Source of the DNA: Collodictyon triciliatum
Lineage: Eukaryota > CRuMs
Length of the DNA: 28,054 nucleotides
Assembly (NCBI GenBank): GCA_043381765.1
Contig: JBHJMP010000124.1
Location: 1 to 28,054, forward strand
Direction of reading: 5' to 3'
The position numbers and the translations under genes are program-made. The first letter of the stretch is position 1; every line of letters begins with the position of its first letter. The notes beneath the pieces were generated by a model that ran no database searches, was not told the DNA's origin, and worked only from the letters and a program-made list of their open reading frames with translations. Below are positions 23,101 to 28,054 of the stretch, in pieces.

Positions 23101-26100
23101 TACTTTTATACTAAAATCAGGTACTACGTGTCATTCAACTACACCGACACCCGTGACCACTTTACCATCACCCAAGATGGGTTGCAAATACCTGAATCAA
23201 CACAGCTACCATCTCCATCCGACCGAATGGGGTCGTTTTACCACAATAGGGAAAATAGAACAGTGATAATACTGTTTTCAGGCATAGGGTCTCAGTCTCC
23301 CCTTGTCATTCAGGGTTTCCGCTGTCCACCACAGGGCTGCTTGGAGCCTCAAGTTATACTCATAAATGAAAAATTTCAAAGAAAATGGTCGAATGCTACA
23401 ATGTGGCCTGGAAAGGTATTGCCAAGAGATGGAGATGATGTGAAAATACCTTATGGCTGGCATGTAGTACTGGATATCGACACGAGCTTCCTTGCAAACT
23501 TGGTCATCGAAGGAGAACTCATATTCGACACTTCAAGGTAGCAGTTTTGAATATCTTAAGTCAAGTGAGATTGATATTTTCCCAATTATTTGCTAATCTT
23601 AATATATGCAGGTCATCATCCAGATTGGATGCAAACACAATACTGTTGAGAGGAGGAAACATTACTGCTGGGTCACCATCCAGCCCGTTGCCAAAAGCAA
23701 ATCAAATCGATATTGTCTTGCACGGAGATATTGACTCCTACCCTTTATTGATAACTGATGACATTGATGCAGGGCCCAAAGTGCTAGCCAATTTTGGATT
23801 GCTTGAGCTGCATGGATATCCATACACGCCATGGACAAGATTGTGCGATGTACGCTTTTCGCACGAAAAAAAATCAACAAAAATTATTTTGGCAATATTA
23901 ATACTCCCAAGACTCATGAATTCACATTTTTATTTTAGACATCACTTGCTGGACAGAATAAACTGGTATTATGTGAGCCCGTCAACTGGTCCATCGGACA
24001 AACCATAATAATAACATCAACGGATATGAGTTGGAGAAGAAGTGAAAAAGCTATAATTCAATCTATATCGCCTGATGGTAGATTATTGACACTCGGCTCT
24101 CCTCTTTCAAATGGACATTATGGTGCACCTAATAAAATGAAGCAGAATGGACGGGATGTTGAAATTAGAGCGGAAGTCGGATTATTGTAAGAAAAGGGTC
24201 TATTGTAATGCCTCTCATGATGATTTTGTTAATTTTCTCCTTGATTTATATCGTCATTTACATAAAACTCACTGGTTGAATTTTTTTTAGATCCAGAAAT
24301 ATAAGAATATCTGGTGTCATGTCCGACGACGATGTTGGTTGCCACGTTTTAACGAGTTCTTTCATGGATGGGAAAGTAATACAATTATATCATGCTGAAT
24401 TATTTTTTTGTGGATGCGAGTATACAGCTAACCCTTCTATTTCCAATAGGACAGGAAATCAGGTACTCTAGTTATGCACAATGTCGAAGTGGCTTATTGT
24501 GGCCAATTGGACACTTTGAGAAATGCAGTTAATGTCATTCAGGCGCCAGAATTCTCAATTAGGAACAGCTCGATACACGATTCCTTCAACACAGCAATCA
24601 ATGTCTTAAAATCTTCAGGGGCAATATTTGGGAATGTTATTTACAAAACAATTCAGTCTTCCGTTATTCTTCGAACAACTTCAAATGTTAACATCACCAA
24701 AAACTTAGCGGTCGGAACTACGATGCCAAAATGTACATTCCAATATAAACCTTAATAATTATTTGAATGTCTTTTATGCATCCAATTTAACGATTGTTTT
24801 TGATAGTGACCGATAAAGACCAAGTTATCATACTGGCCACATATGATATTTGCAGCAAAACAGCGTTTTCCTGTCCGTTTATCAACGTTCAGGACAATAT
24901 CGCCGCTGGGTCTGATGATATGGGATTCATGGTTCAGGTTTTCTTGCCTTTTTTTTTTAATGAGTAAATGAGAGATATTATTAAAACATAGAAATCTCAA
25001 AACATCAATTTATTCATTGGGTAATCAAGTATTTTATCTCAAGGGTCAACCATGCACTGACGTGTTGCCAGGCACACCCGTTTTTGAAAACAACATGGTC
25101 CATGCAACCATCATCGGCCTTTACATAGTAAAAAATGGGTTGTGCACAGTTGTCTCGAATTTTACTGCAGGAAAGTGTAGCTTTTACGGTATCATGATGT
25201 TCCAGGTTTTTTTAAAATACAAAAATTGTACTTTCTGAATATATTATTTTATTTTGTTTAAAGAAAAAATTCTTCTTTGATTGGAAAGAAAAAATGAACA
25301 AAAAATATGCTTTTGATGCCTTTTTTTTTTAAAAAAAATTTTTAGGGATCAAGTTTATACCTCAGGAATGTTGTTTTGGTTGATAACATATTCGGCATCA
25401 ACATCAACGTTGCAAAGGAGGGAGACGAAAATTTTGTTTGGATTGATTTATAATGAATATGATAAATTTTTGAGATTAATTAAGATACAAATCAAACCAA
25501 TAAAATTTCTCTTGGTCCAAATCTATCTTTACCTCTGGGCAACACACATTAACAATTGATTCGACTAGGTTAAAGTCCAAGATTCTTTGTTTATTGGAAG
25601 AAGCGATAACGCTGGATGTGGTTCACCAAACTCGATGGTTGGCTGCAATGATTGTGCAAGTGCCATCATCGCAGGAGGAAGAAGAGGTTTGTTGTTGCCA
25701 TTAAAATTAAATGAAAAGAAATAGTAACATAATAAATATTTAGGTTAATTATAAACCAAATAAAACAACTAATTAAGCGCCTCTTTCAATTTCCAAAATT
25801 TTCAAGCAATCATGACCACCACATTCCCTTTATCTGAAAAGGGACTTCCTCCCAGCAAATCGTCTTTACCATGGCATCGCATCAAAAGTGACGCATCTTT
25901 CGGAGGAGTAATTATCTATGATTTGTTTATAAATTAATTATCTTATGATATGAAAGCAAATTCAGCCGTATCCAATTACATGAAGTTATATAATACCAAA
26001 TCAAATATTTATTAATTTTCATAATTCTCAGATATTCGCAATGGAGAGGTGCCACTTTGCAAACTTCTCTGCGATAGATTCTTGCAGAAATGTCGATAGC

Positions 26101-28054
26101 CTGTTTTTCACAAATCCACTGTCTGCGGATGGCACACCTGAACACACACTTAATAATTGCACGACTTCAAATGTTCCGTTTGAGGTATGTATTAATTCGG
26201 TTCGGTATTAATGCAAGTCATCGTTTTTATTTGCAAACTTTCAGAGAAACCAGTTTATTATCCGTTTCAAATGAAGCATACCGGAATCTTTTATTCTGAT
26301 TCGGTTGTAGAAAGGTAGTATTACATATATTAAATATGCATAGTCCATGGCTAAATTTGTGGAACCAAACCCTGGATGGATGACAATAGACGATTGTGGG
26401 ACAGACATAAACTGTAGCGGGCTTAATAACGTTATAATAAGAGACGTAACAGGTGCAATATAATATAGCATACTCATATTTTAAAAATTTTCATCTATTT
26501 TTTTGTGTATTGCTTGCATATGTGAAATAAAAATCTTGTAATGGTGCCGATGCAAATAGGAACTGTAATGGGGAAACCTGGGGGCATAGCAATAAGTAAT
26601 AACGCAGGCATAGCCAGGAGGGACAAATGTGGCTTCGTTGGAATCTGGAATGGGTAAATCCACTCCTTCATATAGCTATCATACATAAGTTATCACTCTA
26701 ATTAAAATCGGAAAATCCTTACAAGTTGTCTCAATATACGAAATATGCTAGATATTACTGCTTAGATGTGAATATGAAAATGTTTACATTTGAAAGTATG
26801 GATTCAGACAGAAATACAAGACTTTTATCTCCAGTTGTGATTTCAGGTTCTCGACCCATAGGATTTCGTAACGTTCTTAACACTATGATGGACCACGGAT
26901 GGGACTTTGACTGTGAGTAAAAGCTGTAAACAGCACTGGAAAGCCAAGCATATCTTTTTTTATTATCATGAAGGTAATCAGACTTAACATTCTATTACTT
27001 TGCATCTCAGATACGTCCTTGAAAAGATTGTCACGATTTTACAGTTTAATCGAATCCAACCGATACTACAATTTGACTTTCAGAGGAACGAATCCTAGAT
27101 CGATGAGGATGCGATTGTACAACTCTAACAATGTAAAAACTTTATAATCACACAAATTCGCATTTGCACAGAAATTTTTGCCCTCTGAATTATGTGGTGA
27201 TATCCTTAATTTCTATAGAACGAGTTTACCATCATGCGAATAAAATTCAGTAATCCAGAAGTACTTCAGTTTTTGGTGAATGATGTCGCAATAGACCAAA
27301 AAACTGTAGATTCCATCCCAGAACATGACCAGATTATGGAAGAGATGAAAACAAATATCACCGTATGTCTATTTCTTGGAAATAATATCCGATATTTTAC
27401 AACTTTTATCCAAAATTTTAAATTTGGACTTTTTCCACCAGAACGGATATAGTCTCTACCATCCGTTAAGCCGCACTGTAGTTTTGCTGGTACGAGGAGA
27501 TTCGATTGTGTCGATGAAAACGTTGGATGCAGTCCATGTCTCCATGAAGATGACAATGACGGTTGAACAATTTTTCCAGACCGGTGGTGAAATGTCATTC
27601 GCTGAGAAGCTAGCTGGCGTGTTGGGCATTGATACCTCTCGCATTCGAGTCGTCTCCGTTGTTCCTGGGAGCCTTGTGGTTTTGTTCTATATCATACCTG
27701 ACCAAACAGTAGCGGATACAACTAGCAACCTGGCAGAAATAAAGCAGAATATCACTGAAGCTCTGAATACAGGTTCTTTGGAGGTACTGGGGGGAGTCGA
27801 AAGTCTTGAAGCTGCAGTTTCAATAACACCTCCAATAGTTCCTGTTAACGTAACCTCAAATTCAACAGCATCACAAAGCCAGTCTCTGAGCCCTTCTGAG
27901 CGCCCCACAGCCTCAAATACAATACATTCTCCAAAGTCAATCACAAAACCAACACAAATGAGTGGAACTTTAACTAAGTCTCAATCTCAATCTCAATCTC
28001 AATCTCAATCTCAATCTCAATCTCAATCTCAATCTCAATCTCAATCTCAATCTC
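11058..28054 (+). CDS. PKHD1L1: fibrocystin-L-like giant surface protein (52 exons, 3' end beyond window)
   Basis: Homologue of the fibrocystin/PKHD1L1 family of large extracellular proteins; molecular function poorly known. Exons: 11058-11133, 11353-11667, 11763-11830, 11948-12070, 12156-12300, 12427-12639, 12839-12939, 13063-13191, 13317-13754, 13846-14025, 14158-14452, 14555-14710, 14872-14999, 15200-15406, 15492-15618, 15757-15964, 16192-16274, 16385-17614, 17698-18308, 18394-18564, 18709-18888, 18994-19194, 19359-19534, 19673-19931, 20070-20144, 20249-20402, 20497-20663, 20775-20962, 21081-21234, 21317-21671, 21781-21906, 22030-22103, 22214-22339, 22448-22642, 22839-23032, 23121-23537, 23612-23849, 23939-24186, 24291-24375, 24450-24732, 24807-24937, 25044-25205, 25346-25435, 25569-25686, 25807-25907, 26032-26184, 26344-26452, 26560-26653, 26752-26912, 27011-27132, 27219-27362, 27442-28054. 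That gives 3632 codons in one frame; vertebrate homologues have just over 4000. Start chosen because a signal peptide follows at once. The least certain junction is 20402/20497. Confidence 0.92.
11353..12639 (+). other. PKHD1L1: IPT/TIG domains 1-3
   Basis: Residues 26-313 (five exons). Domain 1 has STAGGTLVTVSGIGF and then FACEVIP and LVCETPP, the usual strand-Cys-Cys pattern. Domain 2 is spread over three small exons, with FPLEAVVGDTIALNGNFYIS, LIANQLC and VQCNVSS. Domain 3 has SSVKGGLELTIAGAGF, DDTPCEVSY and IRCITSP. These immunoglobulin-like folds form the N-terminal arm in this family. Confidence 0.88.
12839..13754 (+). other. PKHD1L1: PA14 domain
   Basis: Residues 314 to about 470, over three exons. 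The signatures are GVNRSIFMNTYGNSISNL, NWADNYGQYMRTYFIP, FYVSADDHAEVWLSSDESP, and then KPYYMEILQKEGGGLDF. The PA14 fold is a beta-barrel, often carbohydrate-binding. Fibrocystin-L proteins carry one in the same place, after the third IPT domain. The tail of exon 9 already belongs to the next module. Confidence 0.9.
13590..14452 (+). other. PKHD1L1: two tandem beta-rich repeats after PA14
   Basis: Residues about 485-692. Copy 1 runs GTFALSWGAETTGPIPF ... YAVESLQQFDDVAVTRV ... FTWTVRII. Copy 2 runs GGFLKLSIGSSNTSISV ... KAFQNILNSTGVINVSSQ ... RTWTLTFTGVFGDIP. Both share the pattern of a G-F-L strand, an amphipathic A-L-x-x-L helix, a V-x-V strand and W-T-V/L. Vertebrate fibrocystin-L has related segments here. 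No standard name comes to mind. Confidence 0.7.
14555..16274 (+). other. PKHD1L1: IPT/TIG domains 4-6
   Basis: Residues about 695-997. A Cys-containing segment (TYAVCKGKCSHKYS) precedes domain 4, in which VLLDIHGYGFSSNSN, NSCSVAF and ISCVCLP are visible. Domain 5 has ISFSGGTVVTIHGRRFGYD, GGSPCAIIS and IICRHG. Domain 6 has VSKIYPTEGN, LFTISGYDFGSN, VGCPISS and VITCMTYG. Confidence 0.85.
16385..17176 (+). other. PKHD1L1: IPT/TIG domains 7-9 in one large exon
   Basis: Residues 998 to about 1261. Exon 18 is 1230 nt, by far the longest complete exon. Domain 7: MGSYRGGIPLSIYGNLFG and GGIECPLL. Domain 8: LLTIQGRGFKILDKS and HITCRVP. Domain 9: VSFGGGPLTIIGSGFHSD, NSPCIVA and MVCKVSP. The other IPT domains of this gene are split by introns. 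Confidence 0.87.
17177..17962 (+). other. PKHD1L1: IPT/TIG domain 10 split by a Ser-rich insertion
   Basis: The first half ends near residue 1297 (APATIVITGSNLSPYIYED). The second half resumes near residue 1446 (VSKVIIFVGSTQATLISAN ... DITIEISGKGF). Between them lie about 150 residues rich in Ser, Asn, Asp, Glu, Pro and Thr with no domain pattern; the intron at 17615-17697 falls inside this insert. Vertebrate homologues have a short loop at this point. Confidence 0.75.
17963..19050 (+). other. PKHD1L1: IPT/TIG domain 11 with a discoidin-like module inserted
   Basis: The IPT start is clear: SITGVTPLTGGFGGYTTLTI, GNGFGLDQSN, then ESLIVESPAL near residue 1560. The expected last strands (CPIQVSV ... 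FSYSSVLTP) appear only after residue 1725. The insert, over exons 19-21, reads MRLKEVRLFPGDEQM, IQVSNDGVKFTSIYKI, NNWNSYSI, YRFIRYVGPN and SEVEFIG. This resembles F5/8 type C (discoidin) galactose-binding-like domains (strand-SNDG-strand, YRYVRY, EIEFYG). Confidence 0.72.
19051..19482 (+). other. PKHD1L1: IPT/TIG domain 12
   Basis: Residues about 1748-1835 over exons 22-23. TPVVTSLSPTIGTAIGGTL, VTIKGEYL, NGVPCRIES and ALTCKTGP are the standard markers. It is the last IPT before the G8 domain, as in vertebrate fibrocystin-L. I count 12 IPT domains, against about 14 annotated in vertebrate fibrocystin-L. Confidence 0.85.
19483..20144 (+). other. PKHD1L1: G8 domain 1
   Basis: Residues about 1838-1965. 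RWSAHTTWGNGPLPFEDDFV, YIPSGQNVLLDISPP, LILIEGSLVFENEP, LTIGTEEDPYQGKATITLYG and VIDIHGAPRTPTWTRL follow the conserved G8 order (named for eight glycines; found in fibrocystins, TMEM2 and CEMIP). The intron 19535-19672 splits it at the Glu codon just before D1855; the GA/G junction restores PFEDDF. Confidence 0.9.
20249..21671 (+). other. PKHD1L1: right-handed beta-helix region 1
   Basis: Residues 1966 to about 2304. The strongest marker is GQAYRLGRYPLHFHMIGN, with HHTFNRAVTIHGVHYL following (2119-2134), and then FFIEDAIET-type and STSLLNTDQTPATFW segments. GRYP-H-H is conserved across CEMIP, TMEM2 and fibrocystin-L. CEMIP and TMEM2 are known to act in hyaluronan turnover; whether that extends to this protein is unknown. 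Confidence 0.88.
21781..23120 (+). other. PKHD1L1: segment between beta-helix 1 and G8 domain 2
   Basis: Residues about 2305-2543 over five exons. Markers include IIVGNSINRFGGEIGPD, IENVTFVNFPPTS, a Cys pair in SSCSACTHGAS, then GIFFDLDGSLTGIPSGTA and DPLRGWAIGLATK. The DLDGSLTG motif also occurs at this point in fibrocystin-L and CEMIP-type proteins. Confidence 0.82.
23121..23849 (+). other. PKHD1L1: G8 domain 2
   Basis: Residues about 2615-2760. FRCPPQGCLEP precedes RKWSNATMWPGKVLPRDGDD, VKIPYGWHVVLDID, LVIEGELIFD, LLRGGNITAGSPSSPL and LLELHGYPYTPWTRL. Two G8 domains, each followed by a beta-helix, is the hallmark arrangement of PKHD1 and PKHD1L1, and it separates this protein from single-G8 proteins such as CEMIP. 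Confidence 0.9.
23939..26912 (+). other. PKHD1L1: right-handed beta-helix region 2
   Basis: Residues about 2762-3340 over twelve exons. Short repeated turns such as GTLVMHNVEVAYCG, FSIRNSSIHDSFNTAINVL, GAIFGNVIYKTIQSSVIL, NIAAGSDDMGFMVQ|GQPC, FENNMVHATIIGLYIV and LYLRNVVLVDNIFGININV show the parallel beta-helix rhythm. Exons are small (85-283 nt), roughly two or three coils each. The last part (TFESMDSDRNTRLLSPVVI, MDHGWDFDC) matches the segment that closes this region in the family. Confidence 0.85.
27011..28054 (+). other. PKHD1L1: C-terminal extracellular region, truncated by the window
   Basis: Residues 3340-3632. FRGTNPRSMRMRLYN and the following mixed alpha/beta stretch (RTVVLLVRGDSIVSM, GVLGIDTSRIRVVSVV, GSLVVLFYII) align with the membrane-proximal part of fibrocystin-L. 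After about residue 3560 the sequence turns Ser/Thr/Pro-rich and ends in the SQ repeat. A transmembrane segment is expected beyond the right edge but is not visible. Confidence 0.8.
27979..28054 (+). repeat. PKHD1L1: (TCTCAA)n coding repeat, Ser-Gln dipeptides
   Basis: Twelve perfect TCTCAA units plus four bases, cut by the edge. In the reading frame of the gene each unit encodes Ser-Gln. Codon use is uniform (only TCT and CAA), so the tract looks like a recent microsatellite expansion inside the coding sequence. Confidence 0.93.

Noticed and set aside
25017-25043. Earlier start of exon 42 reading GNQVFYLKG
   Set aside because: No acceptor in the right phase. Joining 24937 to 25044 gives GFMVQ-GQPC, which fits the family better.
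1-28054. tRNA, rRNA, transposon or CRISPR features
   Set aside because: No cloverleaf, rRNA-like stretch, terminal inverted repeats with a transposase, or spaced direct repeats were seen. All repeats found are simple tandem arrays.

Overview
The window is nuclear DNA of an intron-dense eukaryote. I rebuilt two protein-coding genes exon by exon. They lie head to head, with start codons 1.4 kb apart. All 82 introns I placed have GT donors and AG acceptors, and the reading frame is intact through every junction. No TAA, TAG or TGA falls inside an exon and the first gene ends in TAG, so the standard code fits. I cannot name the species. The high intron density, AT-rich introns and many microsatellites suit an intron-rich protist (for example a rhizarian or stramenopile) or an early-branching animal, and nothing here decides between them. 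It is not bacterial.

Layout. 1-108: microsatellite at the window edge, open on the + strand and possibly the tail of a neighbouring gene. 109-875: no recognisable gene; probably the 3' flank of the next gene. 876-9651, minus strand: a complete ubiquitin-activating enzyme E1 (UBA1), 32 exons, 1007 residues, with both adenylation-type halves, the catalytic cysteine and the C-terminal ubiquitin-fold domain. Several of its introns are filled with long microsatellites, and two contain 100-N assembly gaps. 9652-11057: shared upstream region with a palindrome cluster almost exactly midway between the two start codons. 11058-28054, plus strand: a huge secreted or membrane protein of the fibrocystin-L (PKHD1L1) family, 52 exons and 3632 residues visible, running off the right edge inside a Ser-Gln repeat.

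The second protein has, in order: signal peptide, three IPT/TIG domains, a PA14 domain, two beta-rich repeats, nine more IPT/TIG domains, G8 domain 1, right-handed beta-helix 1, G8 domain 2, beta-helix 2, and a C-terminal region ending in a low-complexity stalk. Two of its IPT domains carry large insertions: a Ser-rich linker of about 150 residues in one, and a discoidin-like (F5/8 type C-like) module in another. The second is the most unusual protein feature in the window.

No functional link between the two genes is evident. UBA1 is a cytosolic/nuclear housekeeping enzyme; the other is an extracellular surface protein. Their pairing is positional and could mean a shared promoter region. I saw no tRNA, rRNA, CRISPR array or transposon.
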